A DNA stretch of 64,000 nt. Origin: Streptomyces hiroshimensis (GTDB taxonomy: Bacteria; Actinomycetota; Actinomycetes; Streptomycetales; Streptomycetaceae). This document shows positions 32,856-41,281 of this stretch, in pieces (positions within the stretch are counted from its first letter, which is position 1; every line of letters starts with the position of its first letter). The stretch is taken from NCBI RefSeq assembly GCF_014650335.1, contig NZ_BMUT01000021.1:36034-100033 (forward strand), written 5' to 3'. The translations under genes were made by a program, and so were the position numbers. The notes below the pieces were generated by a model. It had not been told where the DNA came from. It saw only the letters and a program-made list of their open reading frames with translations, and did not search any database.

Positions 32856-33572
32856 TCAGGCGCCGAAGGCCTTGGCCCCGCCCTTCACCGGCTTGGCCCC
32901 CGCGAGAAGATGCGTCGGCACCAGATCCCGGGCCGGTTCGCTGTATCCGACCGAGACGATTTTGTCCCCCCTATAGGTGAACGTCGTCAGACTCGCCAGC
33001 GTGCACTCGCGCTTGCGCGGGTCGTGCCACAGCCGCCGCCGCTCCACGAAACTGCGCACGATCCAGATCGGCAGCTGATGGCTCACGCACACCGCCTCGT
33101 GACCCCGCGCGGCATCCTTCGCCGCATCCAGCGCACGCATCATCCGGACGACCTGCTCCACGTAGGGCTCGCCCCACGACGGGCGGAAAGGATTCGTCAG
33201 GTACTTCCAGTTCGCCGGCTTCTTCAGCGCGCCGTCGCCCACCCCGAACGTCTTGCCCTCGAAGACGTTCGCCGCCTCGATCAGCCGCTCGTCCGTCGCC
33301 AGGTCCAGACCGTGCGTCTTGGCGATCGGCGTCGCCGTCTCCTGCGCACGCTCCAGCGGCGAGGCCACCACATGGGTGATGTCCCGGCCCGCCAGGTGCT
33401 CGGCCACCCGGTCCGCCATCCGGCGGCCCAGGTCCGACAGGTGATAGCCGGCCCGGCGCCCGTAGAGCACGCCCTCGGGGTTGTGCACCTCGCCGTGGCG
33501 CATCAGGTGCACCACGGTGATCTCGTCCTGCTTCTTCTCCGCGGTCATCTCCGCGTTCTTCTCCGAGCTCAC
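32856..33572 (-). CDS. Histidine phosphatase (phosphoglycerate mutase-like) family protein
   Basis: A 238-residue member of the branch 1 histidine phosphatase superfamily. The phospho-accepting motif is LMRHGEVHNP (RHGE at residues 25-28), followed by LSDLGRRMADRVAEHL and the second-His region AVCVSHQLPIWIVRSF. GTG 33572 overlaps the hemL stop in GTGA, so it is translationally coupled to hemL; the first residues before MTAEKKQ are not conserved. The substrate is unknown. Tight coupling to hemL suggests a link to tetrapyrrole or central metabolism, but this is inference from order only. Confidence 0.9.
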   Translation of the reverse strand: MSSEKNAEMTAEKKQDEITVVHLMRHGEVHNPEGVLYGRRAGYHLSDLGRRMADRVAEHLAGRDITHVVASPLERAQETATPIAKTHGLDLATDERLIEAANVFEGKTFGVGDGALKKPANWKYLTNPFRPSWGEPYVEQVVRMMRALDAAKDAARGHEAVCVSHQLPIWIVRSFVERRRLWHDPRKRECTLASLTTFTYRGDKIVSVGYSEPARDLVPTHLLAGAKPVKGGAKAFGA

Positions 33573-34897
33573 TTGGCCCCCTCCTCGGTCGCCGCGGCCG
33601 CCGCGCGCGCCGCCGCCGGCAGCGCCGCCGCGATCCGCTCGATCGCCGCCTCGTCGTGCGCCGTCGACACGAACCACGACTCGAACGCCGACGGCGGCAG
33701 GTACACACCCTGCGACAGCATCGAATGGAAGAAGGCGTTGAAACGGAACGACTCCTGCGCCTTGGCGTCGTCGTAGTTCCGCACCTCGCGCCCGGTGAAG
33801 AACACCGAGAACATGTTGCTCGCCGTCTGCAGGCGGTACGCCACGCCCTCCTTGGTCAGCGCCTCGCTCACCAGGCCGCCGATCTCCGCGGCCACCGCGT
33901 CGACCTTCTCGTACGCCGCGTCGTCCAGCAGCCGCAGCTGCGCCAGACCCGCCGCCGTCGCCACCGGGTTACCCGAGAGCGTGCCCGCCTGGTACACCGG
34001 GCCCGCCGGGGCCAGGTGCGCCATCACATCGGCCCGGCCGCCGAACGCCGCAGCCGGGAAGCCGCCGCCCATGACCTTGCCGAACGTCATCAGGTCCGGC
34101 TTCACGCCGTCGACGCCGTACCAGCCCGCCTTGCTCGTACGGAAGCCCGTCATCACCTCGTCGGAGATGAACAGCGCACCGTTCTTCGCGCACGCGTCCT
34201 TCAGCCCCTGGTTGAAGCCCGGCAGCGGCGGCACCACGCCCATGTTGCCCGGCGACGCCTCCGTGATCACACAGGCGATCTCCCCGGGGAACGCGTGGAA
34301 CGCCTCGTGCACCGCCTCCAGGTCGTTGTACGGCAGCACGATGGTGTCCCCGGCCTGCGCGCCCGTGACCCCCGGCGTGTCCGGCAGCCCGAACGTCGCC
34401 ACGCCCGAGCCGGCCGCCGCCAGCAGCGCGTCCACATGGCCGTGGTAGCAGCCCGCGAACTTGATCACCTTGGCCCGGCCGGTGAAACCGCGCGCCAGCC
34501 GGATCGCCGACATCGTCGCCTCGGTCCCCGACGACACCAGGCGCACCTGCTCCACGGGCTCGATGCGCGCGACGATCTCCTCGGCGAGCGCGACCTCCCC
34601 CTCACCCGGCGTACCGAAGGACGTACCGCGGGCCACCGCCTGCTGGACGGCCGCGATCACCTCGGGATGCGCGTGCCCGAGGATCATCGGACCCCACGAA
34701 CACACGAGGTCGACGTACTCCCGGCCGTCGGCATCGGTGAGGTACGGACCGGTACCGGACACCATGAACCGGGGCGTACCGCCCACGGCACGAAACGCCC
34801 GGACCGGGGAGTTCACGCCGCCGGGCGTCACGACAGCGGCGCGATCGAACAGGACCTGCGAGACTGGGGCATCGAATGGGTAGCTCACGCTAGCCAT
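33569..34897 (-). CDS. hemL: Glutamate-1-semialdehyde 2,1-aminomutase
   Basis: A 442-residue PLP enzyme that converts glutamate-1-semialdehyde to 5-aminolevulinate, the step after glutamyl-tRNA reductase (hemA, 18 kb to the right). Clear features are the N-terminal TPGGVNSPVRAFRAVGGTPRF, the PLP phosphate-binding region SGTEATMSAIRLARGFTGR, FISDEVMTGFR and the PLP lysine motif FGKVMGGGFPAAAFGG. ATG 34897 follows GGGAGG at about 10 bases. It is in an operon with the histidine phosphatase, apart from the hemACDB operon, so the two halves of early haem synthesis are controlled separately. Confidence 0.97.
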   Translation of the reverse strand: MASVSYPFDAPVSQVLFDRAAVVTPGGVNSPVRAFRAVGGTPRFMVSGTGPYLTDADGREYVDLVCSWGPMILGHAHPEVIAAVQQAVARGTSFGTPGEGEVALAEEIVARIEPVEQVRLVSSGTEATMSAIRLARGFTGRAKVIKFAGCYHGHVDALLAAAGSGVATFGLPDTPGVTGAQAGDTIVLPYNDLEAVHEAFHAFPGEIACVITEASPGNMGVVPPLPGFNQGLKDACAKNGALFISDEVMTGFRTSKAGWYGVDGVKPDLMTFGKVMGGGFPAAAFGGRADVMAHLAPAGPVYQAGTLSGNPVATAAGLAQLRLLDDAAYEKVDAVAAEIGGLVSEALTKEGVAYRLQTASNMFSVFFTGREVRNYDDAKAQESFRFNAFFHSMLSQGVYLPPSAFESWFVSTAHDEAAIERIAAALPAAARAAAAATEEGAK

Positions 34898-35224
34898 AGT
34901 CTCAGAGCCTCCCGCGGACTCGGGTCCGGGCGTTTCGCACGCTCTTCACGGGGGAGGTCTCTGAGACGATGATCGGGTTGCGCGGCGGGGGCAGTGCTGC
35001 GTAGGAAAAAGCGGTCAGGTGGAGATATGCAGCGCGGTGGCGGAGTGGGTGAGGGCACCGGTGACCTGGGCCCCGAGCGCGCCCGGCAGTCCCGCAGGGG
35101 GCGCCACAGGGGCCGGCGCGACCGGCGCGAAGAAGACCTCGCAGGCGGCAAGGAAAGCCTCGCGGGCAGCAGCACGGACGGTCTTGCCGGCGGCAAGGCA
35201 GGCACAGGAAGCAGGAGTGGCCGC
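34898..35224. other. Divergent region between hemL and a conserved hypothetical gene
   Basis: About 330 bases. A frame begins at ATG 35027 behind GGTGGAGAT and would add a Gly/Arg-rich 66-residue extension to the gene at 35225. The extension is low-complexity with GGCGGCAAG-type repeats. I see no clear promoter. Confidence 0.4.
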
Positions 35225-35662
35225 GTGGGGGTGACCTACAAGTACTTCGGGGCACCCAACAGCGCGGCCGCGGCCAACGTCCCCATCTCCATGCGCCCCG
35301 AGGAGCTCGGCGGCGACGAGCTCGGCATGGGCGGCATGTTCACCCGCATCAAGCCGGAGACCGTGGCCGCCATGGTGCTCACCGGCATCGAGGGCATACC
35401 CCTGCACAAGGTCCCCCCGCTCGAGCTGGTCGTCCTCCACCCCGACTACGCCGTCGTCAAGCTCCCCATGACCGTCGTCGACCCCCTGCGCGGCGTCGGC
35501 GAGGAATCGGTCGGCGCCGCCGCCTTCATCTGGTCCACCGTCCCCGACCGCGGCGGCCCCCGCGACGCCTTCGGCGTCTACCAGCTCCTGCGCGAGTGGC
35601 AGGACTTCTCCCACCGCCTCCACGAGAACGGCCACCAGCCGTACTGCCTCGTCTGGCCGTGA
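35225..35662 (+). CDS. Conserved hypothetical protein (145 residues)
   Basis: The folded part begins MGVTYKYFGAPNSAAAANVPIS and continues with EELGGDELGMGGMFTRIKPETVAAMVLTGIEGIPL (partial), HPDYAVVKLPMTVVDPLRGVG and a C-terminal QPYCLVWP. No signal peptide or membrane helix is present. I do not recognise a function. GTG 35225 has GGAG 7 bases before it. ATG 35027, also with a good ribosome site, would give 211 residues with a Gly/Arg-rich N-terminus; that remains possible. It is divergent from hemL and convergent with the GAF-ANTAR gene. Confidence 0.65.
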   Translation: MGVTYKYFGAPNSAAAANVPISMRPEELGGDELGMGGMFTRIKPETVAAMVLTGIEGIPLHKVPPLELVVLHPDYAVVKLPMTVVDPLRGVGEESVGAAAFIWSTVPDRGGPRDAFGVYQLLREWQDFSHRLHENGHQPYCLVWP

Positions 35663-35696
35663 CCCCCGCGGGTCCCCCGCACCCGCCCCGGGAAAC

Positions 35697-36425
35697 TCAG
35701 CCCGGTGCCAGCACCGCCGTGTCCAGCGTGCCCTCGACCACCTGCCGGGCAAGCTCCGACAACCGCAGCTGACGCGGACGGGCATAGCCCCGCATCCTCT
35801 CGAACGCCTCGTCCAGGCCGATCTGGCAGCGCTCGGCCAGCACGCCCTTGGCCTGCTCGATGACCACCCGGCTGTTCAGTGCGGCCTGCAACTGCGCCTT
35901 GTCGACATTGCCCTGCTCGATGGTGCGCTGCTGGAGGATGGAGATCGTCGCCACGTCCGCCAGCGCCTGCGCCAGCCGGACGTCGGGCTCGGTGATGCCG
36001 CCGGGCCGGGAGTGGAAGAGGTTCAGCGCGCCGATGACCTGATGACGCAGCCGCATGGGAATGGCGTGCGTGACACGGAACCCCGCCCCGCGGGCGCGCT
36101 CCGCGAACGTGCCGAAGGCGGCCGTGTCCTGCGCAGACTCCAGATTGATGTTCAGCTGCAGCTGCCCCGTGCGATAGCACTCCACACAAGGGCCCTGCTC
36201 GTGCTGGAGGGCGAACAGCTCCAGCAGCCGGGTGTGCTCGTCCGAGGCCGCGATGACCTGCAGCTCGCCGTACGGGTTGACGATCATCACGCCCACGGCG
36301 TCGATGTCGAGCAGCTCGACACAGCGAGCGGTCAGCCGGTGCAGGAAATCGATCAGATCGAAGTCGTCGATCAGCGAATCGACGGCCTCGACCAGGATCT
36401 CCAGCATGCGTTGCTGGCTAGCCAC
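35697..36425 (-). CDS. GAF-ANTAR RNA-binding antiterminator-type regulator 1
   Basis: A 242-residue signalling protein with an N-terminal GAF sensor (about residues 15-165, with FDLIDFLHRLTARCVELLDIDAVGVMI near the start) and a C-terminal ANTAR domain (about 175-235, VVIEQAKGVLAERCQIGLDEAFERMRGYA). ANTAR proteins bind paired hexaloop hairpins in RNA and prevent transcription termination. GTG 36425 is preferred to the ATG pair at 36429-36434 because AAGGGG then sits 9 bases upstream. It overlaps the end of the next ANTAR gene, so the two are made together, possibly as heterodimer partners. Confidence 0.88.
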   Translation of the reverse strand: MASQQRMLEILVEAVDSLIDDFDLIDFLHRLTARCVELLDIDAVGVMIVNPYGELQVIAASDEHTRLLELFALQHEQGPCVECYRTGQLQLNINLESAQDTAAFGTFAERARGAGFRVTHAIPMRLRHQVIGALNLFHSRPGGITEPDVRLAQALADVATISILQQRTIEQGNVDKAQLQAALNSRVVIEQAKGVLAERCQIGLDEAFERMRGYARPRQLRLSELARQVVEGTLDTAVLAPG

Positions 36426-37170
36426 GGCCATCATCCCCTTTGCTCGCGGACGGGCCCGGCCCGTCTCCATGGTGTCGGAAGTGCAAACGGCGGGTCACCA
36501 CGCCCTCCGCCACCTGCAGCAGGGGACGCTCGAAGCGATACGCGTGAGCCCGCAACAGCATCAGGGCCTGCGCCACCGTGACCTCCGCCTGGACGCTGAT
36601 CATCCCGCTGGCCTGGTGGACCACGGCCCGGTGCACATGGGTGGGGGGCTCCGCGCCGGAGAACCGCACCGCCCTGCCGCCCCCGTCCAGCACCACCGCG
36701 GTGACCGCGGCGGCCAGGACGAGGGCGTCGTCCATCGCCGTATCCGAGAGCGGGCCGGCGGCCGCCCGCTGCGCGGTCAGCGACCCCACGCACGCGCCGC
36801 CGATCCGCAGCGGGAAGCAGAAAAGGGACCCCACGCCCAGCGCCGCCAGCACCGGCAGCAGCATCGGCCACCGGTCGGGGCGGACCTGCGTCAGATCCGG
36901 CTCGATGACCAGGGCGCCCGAGCCGACGGCATCGATCCCCGGCCCCTCGCCGAGCGTGAACTGCTCGTCGTCGAGGCGCTCACTGGTGCCCGGGGAGCAC
37001 CACACCAGCTCACTCAGTGCTCCGTCCACGGCCAAGGAGACGGCGACCCCGTCCACGCCCAGAACGCGCGCGCACTCCCGTGGGTCACCGCCGATCAGCC
37101 CCGGGCCGGGCCCCGACGAGAGCTCGCGGAGCACCCGGGCCATCTCTGTGCCGACGACCACCGATGTCAC
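36418..37170 (-). CDS. GAF-ANTAR RNA-binding antiterminator-type regulator 2
   Basis: About 250 residues with a divergent N-terminal GAF-like domain (GDPRECARVLGVDGVAVSLAVDGALSELVWCS) including the core FTLGEGPGIDAVGSGALVIEPDL. A C-terminal ANTAR domain (about 180-235) shows VVHQASGMISVQAEVTVAQALMLLRAHAYRFERPL. The start is uncertain: GTG 37170 follows GGGAAGCGG, and ATG 37143 is the next choice. Its 3' end overlaps the start of regulator 1 by 8 bases. Together with the STAS gene 59 bases upstream it forms a three-gene signalling cassette reading leftward. Confidence 0.82.
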   Translation of the reverse strand: MTSVVVGTEMARVLRELSSGPGPGLIGGDPRECARVLGVDGVAVSLAVDGALSELVWCSPGTSERLDDEQFTLGEGPGIDAVGSGALVIEPDLTQVRPDRWPMLLPVLAALGVGSLFCFPLRIGGACVGSLTAQRAAAGPLSDTAMDDALVLAAAVTAVVLDGGGRAVRFSGAEPPTHVHRAVVHQASGMISVQAEVTVAQALMLLRAHAYRFERPLLQVAEGVVTRRLHFRHHGDGPGPSASKGDDGRG

Positions 37171-37229
37171 CCGCTTCCCGGAACGACCCGTGACGCGCCA
37201 CCCGGAACGAACGGCCCGCAAGGCTCACG

Positions 37230-37616
37230 TTACGCCCTGGCACCCCGGGGCCGGCGGCCTCCGAGGGCGTCGAGATCGGCCAGATCCGCGAGGGAGGCGA
37301 CCGGACAGAAGACCTCCAGCAATCCGGCCACCCGCAGAAGCTTCAACGACCACGGCCGGATGCACAGCACATCGAAGCTGCCCCCGGCCCCGAGCGCCCT
37401 CGTCCGGCACCGGCTGAGCAGCCCCAGCAGGGTGCAGTCGAAGAACGTCACCTCGATCAGGTCGACCACCACGGCCGGCTGCTCCCGCACCACCAGCCGG
37501 GCCAGCAGCTCCTCCACCTCCGGAACCGCCGCAAGGTCGATCTCCCCGGCGAGCTCCAGAACGCTCCACCGGCCCACCGCCCGGATACGGGCTGTGCCGC
37601 CCTGCCACTCCGCCAC
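37230..37616 (-). CDS. STAS-domain protein (anti-sigma factor antagonist-like)
   Basis: A 128-residue STAS protein, the fold used by anti-anti-sigma factors. Strand and helix blocks VLELAGEIDLAAVPEVEELLARL and AVVVDLIEVTFFDCTLLGLLSRC match the family. At the place where regulated members have the phosphorylated Ser in a D-S-S-G-L motif, this protein has D-C-T-L-L (Cys61, Thr62). It may be phosphorylated on Thr or not at all. GTG 37616 follows GGGAG by 5 bases. It is upstream of two ANTAR genes in the same direction; no partner sigma factor is near. Confidence 0.88.
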   Translation of the reverse strand: MAEWQGGTARIRAVGRWSVLELAGEIDLAAVPEVEELLARLVVREQPAVVVDLIEVTFFDCTLLGLLSRCRTRALGAGGSFDVLCIRPWSLKLLRVAGLLEVFCPVASLADLADLDALGGRRPRGARA

Positions 37617-38145
37617 GACTGCTCCCCCAGCTCGGGCTGCATGGAACAGTGCACGAAGCCGACCCGTGCACCATCGCCACCAGGGTCCGGGGCAGCTCCT
37701 ACGAGGCTATGGCCAGATGATGGCGGAACAGGGCACGGGCGGAATGCAACGCTCGAACGAATGAAACTTCCCGGAACAGCCTCGCGAAACCCGCCACCAT
37801 GCCTGCCGCCCGGGCTCGCCACCGCGCCTTCCGCCGGGCTCGCCACCGCCCACGCCCACACCCACGCCCCACGTTTTCCGCCGTTCCCCGAAGGCCCCTC
37901 CACACGCCTTCCGGAGGCCCCGCCCACGCCCTAAGGTGAAGCCGTGGCCCCGGCCCCCGGCCTCCGTCTCCCGCGGACGCACCGGGCATGCCTCCCGCCC
38001 AGCCGGTCCCTCCGCGGTCGAGAACGAGCCGGCCGGAGGCCACCGTCAGGGGAGGGCAGGACCACCGGCCGGCTCCGCAGCCCCGCGCTCCGCGCCCCAG
38101 GACCCGCGCCCCGGACCCCGCGCCCCGGGCCCGTAGCCTGCGAAC
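37617..38145. other. Intergenic region between the STAS and YnfA-like genes
   Basis: About 530 bases of C-rich sequence. CGGGCTCGCCACCGC occurs twice with a 24-base period (37811 and 37835). Frames on both strands are low-complexity Pro/Ala/Arg and are not called. A TAGCCT box at 38134-38139, 6 bases before the ATG at 38146, suggests a leaderless transcript for the next gene. Confidence 0.45.
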
Positions 38146-38487
38146 ATGCTCATCGCCCGCTCCATCGCCCTCTTCCTCCTCGCAGCACTCCTGGAGATCG
38201 GCGGCGCCTGGCTCGTCTGGCAGGGCGTACGCGAGGGCCGGTCCCCCGGCTGGGCCTGGATCGGCGCCGGCATCCTCGCCCTCGGCGCCTACGGCTTCGT
38301 CGCCACCCTCCAGCCCGACGCCCACTTCGGCCGCATCCTCGCCGCCTACGGCGGGATCTTCGTCGCCGGCTCTCTCGCCTGGGGCATGGTCGCCGACGGC
38401 TACCGGCCCGACCGCTACGACGTCCTCGGCGCGCTCGTCTGCCTCGCCGGGGTGGCGATCATCATGTACGTGCCACGCGGCCGCTGA
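38146..38487 (+). CDS. YnfA/UPF0060 family four-helix membrane protein
   Basis: A 113-residue protein with four membrane helices and the family signatures ALLEIGGAWLVWQGVREG, GFVATLQPDAHFGRILAAYGGIF and DGYRPDRYDVLGALVCLAGVAIIMY. The family resembles small multidrug-resistance transporters in size and topology; its function is not established. It starts at ATG 38146 with no ribosome site but a TAGCCT -10-like box close upstream, fitting leaderless translation. It is followed by an SDR gene 43 bases later on the same strand. Confidence 0.93.
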   Translation: MLIARSIALFLLAALLEIGGAWLVWQGVREGRSPGWAWIGAGILALGAYGFVATLQPDAHFGRILAAYGGIFVAGSLAWGMVADGYRPDRYDVLGALVCLAGVAIIMYVPRGR

Positions 38488-38530
38488 ATATCCTGCCCAG
38501 GGACACCCGCGCGCCTCAGGAGGCACCACC

Positions 38531-39274
38531 ATGAGCACCCGCACCGCCGTCATCACCGGCGCGAGCAGCGGCATCGGCGCCGCCACCGCCCGCCGGCTCG
38601 CCGCCGAGGGCTACCGCGTCATCCTCACCGCCCGCCGCGCCGACCGCATCGCCGCCCTCGCCGAGGAGCTCCCCGGCGCCCGCGCCCACGCCCTCGACGT
38701 CACCGACCGCGCCGCCGTCGACGCCTTCGCCGCCACGCTCGACCGCGTGGACGTCCTGGTCAACAACGCCGGCGGCGCCCACGGCGCCGACCCCGTCGCC
38801 ACCGCAGACCCCGCCGACTGGCGCACCATGTACGAGGTCAACGTCCTCGGCGTGCTCCACATGACCCAGGCCCTGCTCCCCGCCCTCACCGCGAGCGGCG
38901 ACGGAACCGTCCTGATCCTCTCCTCCACCGCCGCCCTCGGCACCTACGAAGGCGGCAGCGGCTACGCCGCCGCCAAGCACGGCGCCCACGCCGTCGCCGA
39001 GACCCTCCGCCTGGAGCTGTGCGGGCAGCCCGTCCGCGTCATCGAGATCGCCCCCGGCATGGTCCGCACCGACGAATTCGCCCTCACCCGCTTCCGCGGC
39101 GACCGCGCCAAGGCCGACGCCGTCTACAAGGGCGTGGCCGAGCCCCTCACCGCCGAGGACGTCGCCGACACCATCGGCTGGGCCGTCACCCGCCCGCCGC
39201 ACGTGAACATCGACCTGCTCGTCGTCCGCCCCCGCGCCCAGGCCTCGAACTACAAGGTCCACCGCGAGGGCTGA
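38531..39274 (+). CDS. Short-chain dehydrogenase/reductase (classical SDR)
   Basis: A 247-residue NAD(P)-dependent oxidoreductase with cofactor motif TGASSGIG (residues 9-16), NNAG (about 76-79), the catalytic Ser in ILSSTAALG, and YAAAK (Tyr and Lys of the active site). Arg residues after strand 2 (TARRADRI) suggest NADPH preference. Substrate unknown; the YdfG/serine 3-dehydrogenase group is similar in length and in the IEIAPGMVRTDEF block. ATG 38531 has an excellent CAGGAGG ribosome site. A 7-bp tandem array follows 37 bases after its stop. Confidence 0.93.
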   Translation: MSTRTAVITGASSGIGAATARRLAAEGYRVILTARRADRIAALAEELPGARAHALDVTDRAAVDAFAATLDRVDVLVNNAGGAHGADPVATADPADWRTMYEVNVLGVLHMTQALLPALTASGDGTVLILSSTAALGTYEGGSGYAAAKHGAHAVAETLRLELCGQPVRVIEIAPGMVRTDEFALTRFRGDRAKADAVYKGVAEPLTAEDVADTIGWAVTRPPHVNIDLLVVRPRAQASNYKVHREG

Positions 39275-39311
39275 CCCGGCCGCACCGCGGCTCCCGGACC
39301 GCGGTCCCCGG

Positions 39312-39360
39312 ACCGGCGACCGGCGACCGGCGACCGGCGACCGGCGACCGGCGACCGGCG
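39312..39360 (+). repeat. 7-bp tandem repeat, seven copies
   Basis: Seven exact head-to-tail copies of ACCGGCG, followed by a partial ACCG, lie between the SDR and VOC genes. No coding frame uses them. Confidence 0.95.
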
Positions 39361-39446
39361 ACCGAAGCGGAAACGATCATTCCCGGGCTACCGTCGTACG
39401 GACGGCCGCCCCCGGACGGGCGGCCCGCACCGAACAGGGGAGCTCC

Positions 39447-39842
39447 ATGCGCGTCATCGCCTTCGACCACCTCGTCCTCAACGTCTCCGACGCTGAACGG
39501 TCCCTGGCCTTCTACACCGGCCCGCTCGGCCTCGACCCCGTCCGCGTGGACGAATGGCGCGCGGGCCGGGCCCCCTTCCCGTCGGTGCGCGTCTCCCCCA
39601 CCACGATCATCGACCTGGTGGAGCGCGAGCGCGGCGACGCGGCCGCCTCCAACGTCGACCACATCTGCCTGGTCGTCGAGCCCCTGGACTGGCAGGCCGT
39701 CATCGACGCCGGCACCTTCACCGTCGTCGACGGCCCCGGCAAGCGCTACGGCGCCCGCGGCGACGCCGAGTCGGTCTACGTCCTCGACCCGGACGGCAAC
39801 ACGGTCGAACTGCGCTGGTACCCGCAGGACGTGCAGCAGTAG
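39447..39842 (+). CDS. VOC-superfamily (glyoxalase-like) protein
   Basis: A 131-residue single-domain vicinal oxygen chelate protein. Opening block FDHLVLNVSDAERSLAFYTGPLGL and closing block YVLDPDGNTVELRWYP are typical and supply two likely metal ligands (His in FDHL, Glu in VELRW). Middle HICLVVEPLDW provides the second module start. The reaction cannot be told; the superfamily includes glyoxalases, dioxygenases and resistance proteins. GGGGAG precedes the ATG at a good distance. Confidence 0.92.
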   Translation: MRVIAFDHLVLNVSDAERSLAFYTGPLGLDPVRVDEWRAGRAPFPSVRVSPTTIIDLVERERGDAAASNVDHICLVVEPLDWQAVIDAGTFTVVDGPGKRYGARGDAESVYVLDPDGNTVELRWYPQDVQQ

Positions 39843-39924
39843 CAGGAAGCCCGGGTCCGGACGGCCGGACCCGGGCAACCGGGGTCACGCGACGCAGGGC
39901 CGGAGGGTCGGACGGCCGTAGGCG

Positions 39925-41118
39925 TCAGCCCTTGACGCAGACGACCTGCTTGAGCTTCGCCACGACCTCGACGAGATCCCGCTGCTGGTCCATGACCTGC
40001 TCGATCGGCTTGTATGCGGCCGGGATCTCGTCGACCACGCCGCGGTCCTTACGGCACTCCACACCCCGCGTCTGCTCCGCCAGGTCCCGCTCGGAGAATC
40101 GCTTCTTCGCCTGGTTGCGGCTCATCCGCCGACCGGCGCCGTGCGAGGCGGAGTTGAAGGAGGCCTCGTTGCCCAGGCCGCGCACGATGTACGAGCCGGT
40201 GCCCATCGAGCCCGGGATGATGCCGTACTCGCCGCCGCCCGCGCGGATCGCGCCCTTGCGGGTGACCAGCAGGTCCATGCCCTCGTACCGCTCCTCCGAC
40301 ACGTAGTTGTGGTGGCAGGAGATGGTCTGCTCGAACAGGGGCTTGGCCTTCTTGAACTCCTTGCGGACCACGTCCTTGTAGAGCGCCATCATGATCTCGC
40401 GGTTGTGCCGCGCGTACTCCTGCGCCCAGAACAGGTCGTGCCGGTAGGCGGCCATCTCCGGGGTGTCCGCGATGAAGACCGCGAGGTCACGGTCGACCAG
40501 CCCCTGGTTGTGCGACAGCTTCCGGGCCTCGCCGATGTGGTACTCGGCCAGCTCCTTGCCGATGTTGCGGGAGCCGGAGTGCAGCATCAGCCAGACCGAA
40601 TTTGTCTCATCAAGACAGAACTCGACGAAGTGGTTCCCTCCGCCGAGCGATCCCATCTGCTTCAGCGCACGACTCTGACGGAATTTGACCGCTTCCGCGA
40701 CCCCGTCGAACCGCCCCCAGAAGTCGTCCCACCCCGCCGTCGGCAGCCCGTGCAGCCGCCGCGGGTCGACCGGGTCGTCGTGCATCGAGAAGCCCACCGG
40801 GATGGCCTCCTCGATCTTCGAGCGCAGCCGGGAGAGGTCGCCGGGCAGGTCGTTCGCGGTCAGCGACGTCTTGACCGCCGACATTCCGCAGCCGATGTCG
40901 ACGCCGACCGCCGCCGGGCACACCGCGCCCTGCATGGCGATCACCGAGCCGACCGTGGCCCCCTTGCCGAAGTGGACGTCCGGCATGACCGCGAGTCCCT
41001 TGATCCATGGGAGGGTGGAGACGTTGCGCAGCTGCTGCATGGCGACGTCCTCGACCGTGGCCGGGTCGGTCCACATACGGATCGGAACACGGGCGCCGGG
41101 CACCTCGGTGTAGGACAT
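39925..41118 (-). CDS. rtcB: RtcB-family RNA-splicing ligase
   Basis: A 397-residue RtcB, which joins RNA 2',3'-cyclic phosphate or 3'-phosphate ends to 5'-hydroxyl ends using GTP and Mn2+. Metal and active-site blocks are MPDVHFGKG, GVDIGCGMS (Asp75, Cys78), GGGNHFVEF, LMLHSGSRNIGKE and the guanylylated-His region FNSASHGAGRRMSR. ATG 41118 is chosen because GAGGAAAACC precedes it; ATG 41130 has none. It is a single gene, divergent from the DUF3558 lipoprotein genes, with no archease or rtcA next to it. A role in RNA repair after stress is likely. Confidence 0.95.
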   Translation of the reverse strand: MSYTEVPGARVPIRMWTDPATVEDVAMQQLRNVSTLPWIKGLAVMPDVHFGKGATVGSVIAMQGAVCPAAVGVDIGCGMSAVKTSLTANDLPGDLSRLRSKIEEAIPVGFSMHDDPVDPRRLHGLPTAGWDDFWGRFDGVAEAVKFRQSRALKQMGSLGGGNHFVEFCLDETNSVWLMLHSGSRNIGKELAEYHIGEARKLSHNQGLVDRDLAVFIADTPEMAAYRHDLFWAQEYARHNREIMMALYKDVVRKEFKKAKPLFEQTISCHHNYVSEERYEGMDLLVTRKGAIRAGGGEYGIIPGSMGTGSYIVRGLGNEASFNSASHGAGRRMSRNQAKKRFSERDLAEQTRGVECRKDRGVVDEIPAAYKPIEQVMDQQRDLVEVVAKLKQVVCVKG

Positions 41119-41281
41119 GGTTTTCCTCATAACCCCGTAAAAGCAAGATAACGCAAAAGCCGGACATATCTCATGATTCGCGACAGCGAACCGGCAGACG
41201 CAGCGGCACGTGCGGTAGACATACTGTCCAGCCGCCGCCTCCGCGGCAGCAACACGTTTTCGGTGGAAGGAGCCACGGACC

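Noticed and set aside
35027..35224. Extended N-terminus of the 145-residue hypothetical protein
   Set aside because: ATG 35027 has a good ribosome site, but the added sequence is Gly/Arg-rich with internal repeats and weaker third-position GC bias. Kept as an alternative only.
37641..37934. 97-codon plus-strand frame in the STAS-YnfA gap
   Set aside because: Pro/Ala/Thr low-complexity, includes a direct repeat, no ribosome site or family.
39312..39360. Replication origin iterons
   Set aside because: Seven-bp units alone, no rep gene, no DnaA boxes and no AT-rich unwinding stretch.
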